Positions 53,567-62,575 of a stretch of DNA of 64,000 nt are shown here, in pieces. The position numbers and the translations under genes were made by a program. Numbering within the stretch: the stretch's first letter is position 1; each line of letters opens with the position of its first letter. This stretch comes from Numidum massiliense (GTDB lineage: Bacteria > Bacillota > Bacilli > Thermoactinomycetales > Novibacillaceae): positions 1,109,758-1,173,757 of the forward strand of contig NZ_CTDZ01000009.1 in NCBI RefSeq assembly GCF_001375555.1, given 5' to 3'. Below the pieces are notes generated by a model. The model saw nothing but the letters and a program-made list of their open reading frames with translations, was not told the origin of the DNA and did not search any database.

Positions 53567-55392
53567 TTTGGCGCAGTGTAGTCGGGAAGCTATGGATGAC
53601 GATTATCGGTTTGGTCAGTGTCGTCTTGCTGATCCTTGTCGGGTTGTTGATGCAGTTTTTAGATCAGTTTTACCAACAACAACAAGAGCATGAATTGACG
53701 CGCTTGTCGCGTGACGTGTCGGACATGATCGAGTCGTACGGTAAAACCGACAGTTTAGAGTCGCGACATCACGTGTTGGAGATGGCGCAGCAACTGCTTC
53801 CCGCATATGAAACACATATGGTCGTGTTGACGAAAGAAGACGGCAAAATCAAACAAATGCCGTTCCTTAAACACACCGACTATCCGACGATCCCACTCGA
53901 AACACTTTTAGACCGCAAAAATTTCGATATTGAGAAAGTATTTGCCGGGGAAGAGCAAAAATTGCGCGGCCCGTTAAATGTGAAAGAAAACGGACACGAC
54001 GAAAGTATTCCTCATTTAACGATTGCCGAGCCGATTCACGGGACGACTGGCGTGATCGGGGCACTCGTGCTTTATCAGCCGCTGTCCCAGTTGGAGGAGA
54101 CGATGCAGCGGACGAAGGAGCTCGTCTTTTACGCGGCGCTCATCGGCATTTTCATGACGACTATTTTTGCTTTCTTTTTGTCGTCACGCGTTTCCCAGCC
54201 GCTCATGCAAATGAAGCAAGCGGCGGACAAAGTTGCGAAAGGGAACTTCAATTACCGCATCCCGATTCGTACGAACGACGAGATCGGCGACTTGGCGCAG
54301 ACGTTTAACCGGATGGGCTCTAAGTTGGAGGAAACGATTCACGCCCTTTCACAAGAAAAAGAGCAACTTTCCTCCGTGCTAAAAAGTATGGCCGACGCTG
54401 TCATTACGGCCGACGCGAAAGGGCAAGTGATCATTACGAACCCGCCAGCACAGCATTTGCTCGAGACGTGGTCGAGCGACCACAAGGAGGAAACGCATAA
54501 GCTGCTCCCTAACGCGCCCCTGCCGGAGCCGCTCGCGGAGACGTTCAATCAAGTGGTGCGCGGGGAAAAAGAGTACATGACAGATATCGTCGTGCACGGC
54601 CGCACGTGGGCCGTCGTGATGGCTCCCCTGTATGCAGGTGAGCAACTGCGCGGCGTCGTCGCCGTGTTGCGCGATGTGACGGAAGAACGACGGACGGACA
54701 AGTTGCGTAAAGACTTTGTCGCTAATGTATCGCACGAATTGCGCACGCCGCTGGCGATGTTGCAAGGGTATAGTGAAGCGCTGCTCGACGAGATCGCGCA
54801 ATCGCCGGAAGACCGTAAAGAGTTAACGCAAATCATTCACGACGAGTCGTTGCGCATGGGGCGGTTAGTGAAAGAGCTGTTAGATTTGGCGTTAATGGAA
54901 GCGGGCACGGTGCGCATTCAGCCGCACGAAATGACCGCTCAAGAGCTCGTCCTGCGCGTCGTACGCAAGTTCCAAGGACTCGCACAAGAAAAAGGGCTGA
55001 CGGTTGAGGCGAAGGTAACAGAGGAACCGCTGCGCGTTCGGCTAGACGAAGACAGTATCGAGCAAGTGTGTATTAATCTAATCGAAAATGCGATTCGCCA
55101 TACGCCGGAAGGCGGGACGATTACGCTGTCGGTCGATCCGTCGAAAGAAGGGGTCGTCTTCAAAGTGCGCGACACGGGAAGCGGCATTCCGGAACAAGAC
55201 TTGCCCTTCGTCTTTGAACGGTTTTATAAAGCGGATAAGGCGCGCACGCGCAGTCGCTCCGGCACGGGGTTAGGACTGTCGATCGCCAAACACATCGTGG
55301 AAGCGCACGGCGGTACGATCTCGGTCGAAAGTACAGTAGGCGAAGGGACGACATTTACACTGCGCATACCGAATGTTAGCGAGGGTGAGTGA
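53563..55392 (+). CDS. resE: Sensor histidine kinase ResE
   Basis: A 609-residue membrane kinase: first membrane segment about 10-30, an extracytoplasmic domain to about 185, a second segment about 187-207, HAMP (about 208-260, SRVSQPLMQMKQAADKVAKG), PAS (about 265-370) and HisKA with FVANVSHELRTPLAMLQGYS near 385. The HATPase region has N box LIENAIRHTPEGG, G1 VRDTGSGIPEQ and G2 GTGLGLSIAKHIVEAHGG. It phosphorylates ResD. GTGA overlap couples them. A terminator follows 270 bases later. Confidence 0.94.
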   Translation: MIWRSVVGKLWMTIIGLVSVVLLILVGLLMQFLDQFYQQQQEHELTRLSRDVSDMIESYGKTDSLESRHHVLEMAQQLLPAYETHMVVLTKEDGKIKQMPFLKHTDYPTIPLETLLDRKNFDIEKVFAGEEQKLRGPLNVKENGHDESIPHLTIAEPIHGTTGVIGALVLYQPLSQLEETMQRTKELVFYAALIGIFMTTIFAFFLSSRVSQPLMQMKQAADKVAKGNFNYRIPIRTNDEIGDLAQTFNRMGSKLEETIHALSQEKEQLSSVLKSMADAVITADAKGQVIITNPPAQHLLETWSSDHKEETHKLLPNAPLPEPLAETFNQVVRGEKEYMTDIVVHGRTWAVVMAPLYAGEQLRGVVAVLRDVTEERRTDKLRKDFVANVSHELRTPLAMLQGYSEALLDEIAQSPEDRKELTQIIHDESLRMGRLVKELLDLALMEAGTVRIQPHEMTAQELVLRVVRKFQGLAQEKGLTVEAKVTEEPLRVRLDEDSIEQVCINLIENAIRHTPEGGTITLSVDPSKEGVVFKVRDTGSGIPEQDLPFVFERFYKADKARTRSRSGTGLGLSIAKHIVEAHGGTISVESTVGEGTTFTLRIPNVSEGE

Positions 55393-55662
55393 GGCGCGAT
55401 AGGCGAACCGTGAGGGCGAGCTGCAAAGGACGGCGCAGTATAACAACCGTTGAGTAACCGCGCAGCGAGAGATGTGCGACGCAGGTCGTTGTGTCGCAGG
55501 TCGTGGTGTCAAGCAACCACCGTGACGTTGACCTTGAATGGGCGATCTGTGAATGACGTTTGTGAATGGTTTGGTGTTAGTTGTAGTGTAGTTTAGTTGT
55601 ACTGTAGTTTAGGTGTATGTGGTGACGCGTATAAAGGCGCTTATAAATAGCACGAGATGAAG

Positions 55663-55698
55663 AGGCGAGCTCTGATTGGCGGGAGCTCGCCTTTTTTG
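55663..55698 (+). terminator. Strong terminator downstream of resE
   Basis: AGGCGAGCTC pairs perfectly with GAGCTCGCCT around a 10-base loop, and six T follow. Between resE and this site the 270 bases hold imperfect short repeats (for example a 16-base unit near 55579 repeated once) but no gene. Confidence 0.85.
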
Positions 55699-55837
55699 GG
55701 TGCGCCCAAGGTGAAAGTCTCGCAGAATGCACACTGTTGCCGCTAGTTGGATAATGGGGCAGATATGTAGTATAGGTGTGGAAAGATAGCACCCTTATAT
55801 AGGAAACTAAAAAGTAAGCAAGGTGACATTGTATGCG

Positions 55838-55862
55838 AAATCTCCTTTTGTGAGATTTTTTG
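55838..55862 (+). terminator. Second hairpin-T-run before the toxin locus
   Basis: AAATCTC (55838-55844) pairs with GAGATTT (55852-55858), followed by a T-run. It lies between the resE terminator and the sseB promoter. The interval 55393-55996 has no gene. Confidence 0.6.
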
Positions 55863-55883
55863 GTCAGAAGTGCAAAAAAGGTA

Positions 55884-55911
55884 TTGAAAGGTCAGTACAA
55901 TAGCTTATATT
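55884..55911 (+). promoter_or_regulatory. Sigma-A-like promoter of the sseB-toxin region
   Basis: TTGAAA (55884-55889) and TATATT (55906-55911) with a 16-base spacer, about 86 bases before the sseB ATG. It is followed by an AT-rich leader. Confidence 0.5.
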
Positions 55912-55996
55912 AGACTTATGGGTTAATAATGCGTAATTAAATGATTAATAATTGATTTGTATAGAGACAATGGTCTACGAAGGAGGGCGGGTGCTA

Positions 55997-56551
55997 ATGG
56001 GTAATGAGACAACCACATCGAATGACACATTAAAGGCTCATGAGGTGTCTGAGGCTATAGCTGATGAAACAAAACTAAACGCGTTAGAAAAATCGCTTTT
56101 GGAAGCGTATCAACAACCCGAGAAAATAGCGGATTTTTATCGGCTATTGGCCGAGTCCGAGTTGTGCGTCTTAGGCACTCTCGAGGAAGGGACGGGAGCC
56201 ACAGGAGAAAGTGAGATGCTCCTTCACCTGCAATACGTGGAAGAAGGCGGGAAGCTGCTGCTGCCGATTTTTTCTTCTCTGCACGCGCTCGAGCAATTTA
56301 TTGCCGAAGACTCGCCGTACGTGGAGCTGCCTGCTCGTGAGTTGTTGCAAGTGGTAGACGATGAGGCGATCGTCGTCATGAATCCAGGGACCGTCCTTTC
56401 GAAAATATTCGTGCCGGAGGAAATGGCGCGTATCTTAAGCGGTGAGATTCTAGAGTTGTTTGCACCGGAGAATATGACGCTTGCACCGGAGCAAATGACG
56501 TCAGAGGCACTTGGGAACCCACCGGATGAGCCGCAAGAGAATCGCCGCTGA
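55997..56551 (+). CDS. SseB-family protein
   Basis: A 184-residue acidic protein of the SseB N-terminal-domain type. The core has LPIFSSLHALEQFIAED near 91, VELPARELLQVVDDEAIVVM near 110 and NPGTVLSKIFVPEEM near 130. SseB domains are found near secretion and polymorphic toxin loci in Gram-positives; a chaperone-like or immunity-adjacent role is inferred. ATG 55997 has GAAGGAGGGCGGGTGCTA upstream. The gene opens the accessory region; downstream genes are on the same strand with gaps of 30-200 bases. Confidence 0.7.
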   Translation: MGNETTTSNDTLKAHEVSEAIADETKLNALEKSLLEAYQQPEKIADFYRLLAESELCVLGTLEEGTGATGESEMLLHLQYVEEGGKLLLPIFSSLHALEQFIAEDSPYVELPARELLQVVDDEAIVVMNPGTVLSKIFVPEEMARILSGEILELFAPENMTLAPEQMTSEALGNPPDEPQENRR

Positions 56552-56714
56552 AGCATAATTGGTAGTGAGTAATCACTAGGGATAACCGCTGGGATTAATT
56601 GCCAAAGGTCATTACTAGAAAGCAATCGTAAACAAATAAATTACCGAAACAAGGTAATTACCGAAAATAATCGTTGTCCACGAGATACATCGACGCCGAA
56701 AGAGGTGAACGCCG

Positions 56715-57086
56715 ATGAGTTATGATTCACGTATCAATCATCTACAACAAGTGATTGCCGAGCTGACACATGCCCCAAAAGTTGAGGCTGTCGACCTTTC
56801 CCCTGCCGATGCATCGAATTGGGACAATAGTTTGTCGCAAGGGGCCTACCGCCAACTCACGCGGGAGCTAGACGACTACTTCTCGTTGTGCGAGGACTAC
56901 GTCGGTTATTGTGTCCAAGCGTTAAGGCGACGATTGGCACAAGTCGAACAGCAAAAACAGGATGAATATACGCGACATCAAGCGATTTTGTCGGCAAAAA
57001 CGAATGCAAAGGAACGCAGTGACTATCTCGCGAATACACCGATGGATCCGAGTGTGAAGGCGATGCTTTCGGGTGCTATGTGGTAG
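56715..57086 (+). CDS. Small helical protein of the toxin locus (unknown; DUF5082/YwqH-like size)
   Basis: A 123-residue protein with no family I can name with certainty. It is almost wholly helical (long heptad-rich stretch about 65-100, LRRRLAQVEQQKQDEYTRHQ) with no signal peptide. Size, helicity and position before an LXG/ESX-like toxin resemble the ywqH-type partners in Bacillus toxin operons, but the sequence is too diverged to assign. AAAGAGGTGAACGCCG is upstream of ATG 56715. The C-terminus has a short hydrophobic tail (MLSGAMW). Confidence 0.55.
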   Translation: MSYDSRINHLQQVIAELTHAPKVEAVDLSPADASNWDNSLSQGAYRQLTRELDDYFSLCEDYVGYCVQALRRRLAQVEQQKQDEYTRHQAILSAKTNAKERSDYLANTPMDPSVKAMLSGAMW

Positions 57087-57126
57087 GGAAGGGAAAAAAC
57101 CTATTCTATAGTGGGAGGCGATGTCA

Positions 57127-57462
57127 GTGGAAACTGTCATTAGCGGTGGGGCTAGTCGAGGCGCGGCCACCATCCTATACGATGCGACTGCTTCAAGGGG
57201 AGGCATCCGTAAGGTTCAAAGTGCCTTAGCGAACTATCGCACGTCGACGGAACAGCTGAGTGTCACGTTTAACCGTGTGTTAGAAGAGTTGAAAGGTGAG
57301 ACGGCCCAATCGTTCAAAAGTACCGCCCAGGATTACATCCAAACCGCACAAATGGCGGAAGAATACTTGCAGGTTTTTATTGATCTGATGTATTTAGTCG
57401 ATGACCAGCTGAGCCAGTCCGAACAGGAAAGTCAACACATGATGAATCGCATCTCTCTATAA
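57127..57462 (+). CDS. Small helical protein of the toxin locus (ESAT-6/DUF5344-like)
   Basis: An approximately 111-residue protein with two long helices around a short turn near residue 50 (EELKGETAQSFKST). It lacks a WXG motif but has the length and hairpin layout of WXG100/DUF5344 (YwqI-like) secretion partners. This is a fold-level inference, not a family match. GTG 57127 has GGGAGG eight bases upstream; ATG 57121 is in frame. It lies 40 bases after the preceding gene. Confidence 0.55.
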   Translation: METVISGGASRGAATILYDATASRGGIRKVQSALANYRTSTEQLSVTFNRVLEELKGETAQSFKSTAQDYIQTAQMAEEYLQVFIDLMYLVDDQLSQSEQESQHMMNRISL

Positions 57463-57644
57463 AATTGGCACCGCCCCTCTAGAAAACAGCATCTTTCTTA
57501 GGGACAGTTGCGATACTTGTAGGATTTGAACAAAAGTTAAAAGGGGTAGGGGCACAGCAATGGATGTAAGCCCTTTATTTGGGGGTTTACTGGTTGGGAA
57601 GCTTACAGTGGTCTGAAAGACTGACAGTGGGGAGGGGGATTCGC

Positions 57645-57947
57645 GTGGCGGAACAAATCCTAATCAGTCCGGCACGGATGAAAGAACTGCATACGGCAAT
57701 TGAACGGGGAACGACGGATGTGCAGCAAATGATCGATGGGCTCGTCGACTACAAAGGGCTACTCGACGCCCAAGGCATCAGTGAAAGCAGCCTTGTGTCT
57801 ACATACAACTATTGCGACGCGCTCATTAGTATGATGGAGCTTTTGTCCGACAGTTTACAGCTACTAGGGGAAAACGCTACGCAAATTAGCGAAACCTTTC
57901 GCGCGACCGATGAAGACCTGGCGATGGTCCCTTGTCGTGACGGGTAG
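57645..57947 (+). CDS. Small helical protein of the toxin locus (WXG100-like size)
   Basis: A 100-residue helical protein beginning AEQILISPARMKELHTAIER, with a second helix rich in Leu and Met (MMELLSDSLQLLGENATQIS) near 65. No WXG motif and no signal peptide. Size and position suggest an ESAT-6-like secretion partner for the toxin that follows, but this is inferred. GTG 57645 has GGGGAGGGGGATTCGC upstream, and the longer frame to 57579 is less likely. Confidence 0.55.
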   Translation: MAEQILISPARMKELHTAIERGTTDVQQMIDGLVDYKGLLDAQGISESSLVSTYNYCDALISMMELLSDSLQLLGENATQISETFRATDEDLAMVPCRDG

Positions 57948-58150
57948 CGATTAGCGTGGTGGAATGTGCCCACCGAATGTGTTGATTGAATGTGTCGTCA
58001 ACAGAAACGAAAAAGTAATTGCTCGCTTAAAATCGACAGCATTAAAGACTCAACAGGACACCCAGAAACGGCCAACAGGATGAGCCGACGGAGAAGAAGC
58101 GAGTGAAACCTTTCATTAAGAATCAGGTAACTACGTAAAGAGGTGATCCT

Positions 58151-59416
58151 ATGAGTCGACTTGTCGTTCGCACCGCGCCAATTGGGGACTATTTGCGGGA
58201 AGGGTATAATAAATACTCGCGGCAAGGAGATATTCTTGCAGAGTACTTAACGATCTTAAAGCGCGCGCGAAAAGTTCTTGCTCCAGAAGATTTAGCCGTG
58301 GTAGACTATGAAATAAGCACCCTAGAAAAGAAGGCAGCCCACTACATCGACGACATCTTCCCCCAACTCCACCAGCTGCCAATCGCCACCAAGCCGATCG
58401 AACCTTACGAAGAAGCCGTGAGCCGTATCCAGCAGTTCGTCTACGACCATCAAATCCCGACATTCATCACCGAAATTAACAAGATCCATCCGATCAACCG
58501 AACGAGAGCGCCGGAAGGTGTCGGCGAATTCGGTGAAGACGGTTTAGAAGTGGAAGCGGTTGACGGGGAGGGAGAGGTGGACGACGCTTCACTGCTCGAG
58601 AGTATTCTAGCCGGGATTTGGGACGGCGTCAAAAACGTGCTGATCGACACGTGGGAAGGCCTGATCGCTCTATTTGACCCTGACACATGGCGCGCCATCG
58701 CAGAAGCCCTCGCGGATCCAATTGCTACGTTAGAGAACATTTGGGAGACTATTTCCGACTCATTCCAGGAGATGGTCATTGACGGCGATGCGCGCAGTCG
58801 GGCAGAGTGGTTTACGTATGCCGTAGGGACAGTCGTAGCGTCTGTGATCGGGACGAAGGGTGCAGATAAGGTTGCAGCAGCGACTAAACTTGTTACTAAA
58901 TCGACAAAGCTACCGGAATTAGCTTCTAAAGCTAAAGTGAAAACGGGGATTGCCAAGCAGAAAGTTGCGCATCATGTGAGGAAGTCTTTGGAGCAGTCGC
59001 GACAAAAGTTCGGGGAGTTAAAACACGCCATTTGTGATTTGAAGAATTCTAGGCGCTTTGTAACGCCCGATGGACAGGTTTATCGAATTTCTCCTCGGGA
59101 TGTGGATCCACCAAATCCTAGTAGATCGAATACAAGAAAAAGAGGAAGAAATAAACCTAAGGAATATGGGATTCCTGATTCTACTGAAGTTATTTGGGAT
59201 AAAAGTGGTAAAATAATTAAATACATTACATATGGATCTGACGGAAAAATAATAAAGGAGGTTAGAATCGTAGGAAAGGATCACGGTTCAATTCCAAGAC
59301 CAAATGTAAAGGAGCCAAATTACAATATCAACCCTATAACGGGGGAAAAATTTCAAAATGACTATAAGGTAAGAGCTGTACGACCAGACGAATTGCCCAG
59401 GAATATCAGGAAATAA
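58151..59416 (+). CDS. Polymorphic toxin with pre-toxin domain and C-terminal toxin module
   Basis: A 421-residue protein. An N-terminal helical region (about 1-115) and an acidic linker (GEDGLEVEAVDGEGEVDDAS) precede a pre-toxin-type domain (about 215-275: ARSRAEWFTYAVGTVVASVI then GTKGADKVAAATKLVTK). The C-terminal module (about 325-421) contains TYGSDGKIIKEVRIVGKDHG then SIPRP, like Ntox24-type or related nuclease-tip domains. The type is tentative; the His in KDHG could be catalytic. Base composition drops from about 59040 onward. ATG has AGAGGTGATCCT upstream. A candidate immunity gene follows 12 bases later. Confidence 0.7.
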   Translation: MSRLVVRTAPIGDYLREGYNKYSRQGDILAEYLTILKRARKVLAPEDLAVVDYEISTLEKKAAHYIDDIFPQLHQLPIATKPIEPYEEAVSRIQQFVYDHQIPTFITEINKIHPINRTRAPEGVGEFGEDGLEVEAVDGEGEVDDASLLESILAGIWDGVKNVLIDTWEGLIALFDPDTWRAIAEALADPIATLENIWETISDSFQEMVIDGDARSRAEWFTYAVGTVVASVIGTKGADKVAAATKLVTKSTKLPELASKAKVKTGIAKQKVAHHVRKSLEQSRQKFGELKHAICDLKNSRRFVTPDGQVYRISPRDVDPPNPSRSNTRKRGRNKPKEYGIPDSTEVIWDKSGKIIKYITYGSDGKIIKEVRIVGKDHGSIPRPNVKEPNYNINPITGEKFQNDYKVRAVRPDELPRNIRK

Positions 59417-59428
59417 GGGGGTAAGGAA

Positions 59429-59878
59429 ATGTTTAAAGATGAATTAATCAAGGAATTTGTCGATTGGAAAAATGCAAATCCACAAGGATTTAACTGGTGG
59501 AACTATGTAAATATAAAGGCGGATTTACAAACCGCGCTGGCATTTGCACGATTTTTTTACCCTGATATCATTGAGATCGATGGTCTATTTTTATTAAAGG
59601 ATAAGTTTTCCCAGAAAAATTATGAGTCATGGCGCAACGAGTGCAAGGGAGATAAAAAATGTATAGAAAAGATGATGAATCTATATCAGGTCGATGACTT
59701 TTTCCACATCAATACCGATGATGACGGGAATATAGAAGAACAGGTTAGGGTCCTTGGAAATATATTAAAGACTTTTTGGTCCATGAGCTTCAAAGACAGA
59801 TTTCCGGATAGATGTATTAAAGTTATGGTTTTTGAAGATGGTGGAGATTATTTCATTACCGTGTTTGAAGGCTCTTAA
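59429..59878 (+). CDS. Candidate immunity protein for the toxin
   Basis: A 149-residue acidic soluble protein with no family I recognise (FKDELIKEFVDWKNANPQGF at the start; CKGDKKCIEKMM near 71). Its position directly after a polymorphic toxin, acidic character and low-GC codon use are those of an immunity gene. ATG has AAGGGGGTAAGGAA upstream. It ends before a terminator-like hairpin at 60041. Confidence 0.6.
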   Translation: MFKDELIKEFVDWKNANPQGFNWWNYVNIKADLQTALAFARFFYPDIIEIDGLFLLKDKFSQKNYESWRNECKGDKKCIEKMMNLYQVDDFFHINTDDDGNIEEQVRVLGNILKTFWSMSFKDRFPDRCIKVMVFEDGGDYFITVFEGS

Positions 59879-60040
59879 ACCCTTGACACATAGGTGTGTT
59901 GATGAACTTGACTTGCCTACGCAAGCCCCCTTCTGAAATCTCTCGGAGCTGGCAAGGGAAAATTGTATTTCGAAAACGGGTGTCTGAAATGGATTGATCT
60001 ATCAGAGAAATCATCAGTTCAGTCATGGGCCTGTTTTTAC

Positions 60041-60083
60041 TAACCGAACTTTGATAGGCCTGCCCAAAGATTCGGTTATTTTT
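60041..60083 (+). terminator. Terminator after the toxin-immunity pair
   Basis: AACCGAA with TTCGGTT, then CTTTG with CAAAG, form a two-part stem (60041-60078), followed by five T. It separates the intact pair from the decayed copy. Confidence 0.65.
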
Positions 60084-60085
60084 CC

Positions 60086-60539
60086 TTGATAATAAGCACC
60101 CCAGAAAATAAGGCAGCCCACTACATCAACGACATTTTCCCCCAACTACACCAGGTGCCGATTGAAGGTTCTTCTCAATACTTGGAAGGGACTTATCGGT
60201 CTACTCGATTTGGACACGTGGCGGGCAATTGCAGAAGCGCTTGCGGATCCATGGCAAGCATTAAAGGATATTTGGGAGACCATTTCAGACTCGTTTTAAG
60301 AGATGGTCATTAACGCCGACGCGCGTAGTCGGGCGGAATGGTTTACTTATGCTGTAGGTAGTGTAGTGGCATCGATTATTGGGACTAAAGGACTCGATAA
60401 GGTTGCGGCAGCCGCAAAACTCGTTACCAAAACGACAAAAATCTCAGAATTAGCTTCTAAAGCTAAGGTTAAAACGGGGATTGCCAATCAAAAGGTTGCA
60501 CATCAAATATTTACAATTCCCTTGATGGGAAATCACTGA
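60086..60539 (+). pseudogene. Decayed second copy of the toxin gene
   Basis: This region copies parts of the intact toxin gene. The first part resembles nt 58311-58390 (ISTPENKAAHYINDIFPQLH, against ISTLEKKAAHYIDDIFPQLH). After a deletion of about 250 bases, nt 60177-60505 resemble 58649-58967. The reading frame shifts after the first part, and the intact DSFQEM becomes DSF-stop-EM at 60298-60300 (CAG to TAA). Similarity ends at KVAHQ, the same point where the intact gene begins its toxin module. The gene cannot encode a working toxin. Confidence 0.85.
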
Positions 60540-60597
60540 ATTAAGGAGGAGTAGGAATTGGATTTAGAATTGAGTCCTGAGATAAGAAAAGCTTTAG

Positions 60598-62166
60598 AAG
60601 CCCGGTGAAAAAGTCGTCATCGAAGTTATAATCGTATAAAATAGAGTGAGTGACAAGATCTTGTGAAATGAGCGTGAGAGCCTTGAAAGCACAAAAATCA
60701 TCCGCAACCCAACCGCAACTGTTTCAATTCATCGATATGGAAGCACTCATACCCAAAAGTCATATTTTACGACAATTAAATGAAGCGATCGATTTCTCCT
60801 GCGTTTACGACTGGGTGGCTCCGTTATATACGGAACGAAGTGGACGACCGGCTGCCGACCCGGAACGCATCGTGCGATTGATCCTACTTTCCTATTTATT
60901 TAACCACTCCGAACGCGGCCTGTATGAGATACTTCCTATGCATGCGGGATACTTGTGGTTCTGTGGGCTCGATTTTGAATCAATTCAACATCCTGATCCC
61001 TCCCGCCCATCGCTACCGGATCGGACGACGCTTGTCAAGACTCGGAAACTTTGGCGGCAACACGGTATATTTGAAAAGCTTATGGTTCATGTAATCAATC
61101 AATGTATTGCAGCAGGATTGGTCAAGCCCGATGTTCACGTTGGCGTCGACGGGACTCAGGTGCGGGCTAACGCTTCGATTCACAGCTTAAAAGAAATGAC
61201 TTGTACACCCGTAGAGTCCATTGAGGACTATTTGGCGAGAATCGCTCAACAAGACGGTCAAGCTGAACCGTCTTCATCGCCTCATGACACCGACGATGAC
61301 CCGCCATCGTCTCCCGGTTCAGCCGACAAAGCATCGAGAAAAAAACAGGGACTGCAGGAAGAAGCCACACATGAGAACTTTCACGGAAAGACTTTTTCTA
61401 ACGCGACACACCGCAGTAAAACAGACCCTGATGCACGGTTGTATAAAAAGGCAAAGGGGCAAGAGGCTCACCTACGGTATTTAATACACAATGTAACAGA
61501 TGTCACATCGGGCGTCATTTTGTCGACACAAGCCAGCATAGCATCTGGAGTGGCTGAACGTGAAACGAGCATGCAACAACTTGCGGCGATTCGTTTTTGT
61601 CATCCGACCATTCGTGTGTGCACCCTTTCAGCCGATAAAGCATACGGTACGCCAGACTACTTGAATGCCCTGTTCGAACAGGGGATGATCCCCTTGGTTT
61701 CTTTGCGAAATCTAACATTAGAGGACGTCCCTACATGGAAACGCCAAACGCGAAACCCTAAATTACAACGCAAACGGCTGGCCAAAGTCAAGGCCGTTCA
61801 GGTTAAGAATAAAGCGAGACTTATTCAGCTATCTAGTAAGTATCGCCACCTCCAAAAGCTACGCACGCGATGCGAGCATATATTTGCCGAGAGTAAATGT
61901 GATCACGGACTCGACCGCGCACGCAGCCGGGGACTAGACTGCATGCAAGAACAAGCGCTATTGACAGCAATGGTTCAGAACCTCAAAAGACTTTGCCGGT
62001 TCCGGTTTAAGAAAAAACCAACTCAAACCGGGATTTTGGCATGCCAAAATCCAACTCGCAGGACAATAGGGACAAAGGTTTCCATGTTTTTTTCGTCACT
62101 ATTATCGTTAATCGCTTCGCTTCACTTACAGGTAAGGCGGTTTAGTTGATTTAAATCACCGGGCTT
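60598..62166 (+). mobile_element. IS1182-family insertion sequence, complete
   Basis: A 1569-bp element. The ends AAGCCCGGTGA (60598-60608) and TCACCGGGCTT (62156-62166) are an 11-bp perfect inverted repeat. Flanking TTAG (60594-60597 and 62167-62170) reads as a 4-bp target duplication; a longer TTTAGAA is also present, so the exact edge is uncertain by a few bases. The single transposase gene fills it. Confidence 0.8.
60650..62149 (+). CDS. IS1182-family transposase
   Basis: A 499-residue transposase with an N-terminal DUF772-like domain (RPAADPERIVRLILLSYLFN near 65) and a DDE transposase domain. VHVGVDGTQVRANA near 163, CTLSADKAYGTPDYL near 325 and a C-terminal RCEHIFAESKCDHG near 409 give the likely D, D and E. 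An acidic, Ser/Pro-rich insert (about 190-235) lies between the first two. The start may be ATG 60668 instead of GTG 60650; neither has a strong site. The gene looks intact. Confidence 0.9.
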   Translation: MTRSCEMSVRALKAQKSSATQPQLFQFIDMEALIPKSHILRQLNEAIDFSCVYDWVAPLYTERSGRPAADPERIVRLILLSYLFNHSERGLYEILPMHAGYLWFCGLDFESIQHPDPSRPSLPDRTTLVKTRKLWRQHGIFEKLMVHVINQCIAAGLVKPDVHVGVDGTQVRANASIHSLKEMTCTPVESIEDYLARIAQQDGQAEPSSSPHDTDDDPPSSPGSADKASRKKQGLQEEATHENFHGKTFSNATHRSKTDPDARLYKKAKGQEAHLRYLIHNVTDVTSGVILSTQASIASGVAERETSMQQLAAIRFCHPTIRVCTLSADKAYGTPDYLNALFEQGMIPLVSLRNLTLEDVPTWKRQTRNPKLQRKRLAKVKAVQVKNKARLIQLSSKYRHLQKLRTRCEHIFAESKCDHGLDRARSRGLDCMQEQALLTAMVQNLKRLCRFRFKKKPTQTGILACQNPTRRTIGTKVSMFFSSLLSLIASLHLQVRRFS

Positions 62167-62575
62167 TTAGAAGGTATTGGTTTTATTGAACGGTATTCAG
62201 ATCTGTCAAAGGAATATTCTTTTGATCTAGACGATTCCTTTGAAGATTATTCTAATGAGAAGGTATTAGGGGTCATTAATGAACTGGGCTATAATGCAAG
62301 GTATTATAAGGGGGAGGATTTCTTTAAGATCGTTGATAAACATCCCCCTTATAAGTTTAATCTTAATCTTAGATTCAAATACGGAGTTGTGGAATTTGTA
62401 TGGTCCATTTGGAAGGATGATGAGATACAAATAGGAATGCCTTGGGGTTTCTTAAAGGACTTACTGGATGGTAAGGATGAAAGAGTGAGCAAGCCCATTT
62501 CTATTAAGCCCCTATAGTAACTTGGACATCACTAAACACTTTAAGTTATACTAGTGATGAAAGGGGCAGAATCAA

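Larger units (their letters stand above)
60558..62517 (+). pseudogene. Immunity-type gene interrupted by an IS1182-family element
   Basis: Joining 60558-60597 to 62171-62517 restores a 387-base open frame of 128 residues, with no stop and TTG start preceded by AAGGAGGAG. The IS element (60598-62166) and one copy of a TTAG duplication (60594-60597 and 62167-62170) account for the break. The product is acidic and Tyr/Phe-rich (KVLGVINELGYNARYYKG, then FKYGVVEFVWSIWKDDE) with no family I recognise. It follows the decayed toxin copy, so it was probably that toxin's immunity gene. Low GC as in the other immunity gene. Confidence 0.85.

Noticed and set aside
55700-55862. Small RNA between the two terminators before sseB
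   Set aside because: No convincing promoter lies between the hairpins and the sequence is not conserved as far as I can judge.
58151-58500. LXG domain at the toxin N-terminus
   Set aside because: The region is helical but lacks the LXG motif and its usual 200-residue length.
62520-62523. Target duplication for the IS3 element
   Set aside because: Bases before the left repeat (ACT) and after the right repeat (GTT) do not match, so no duplication can be claimed.
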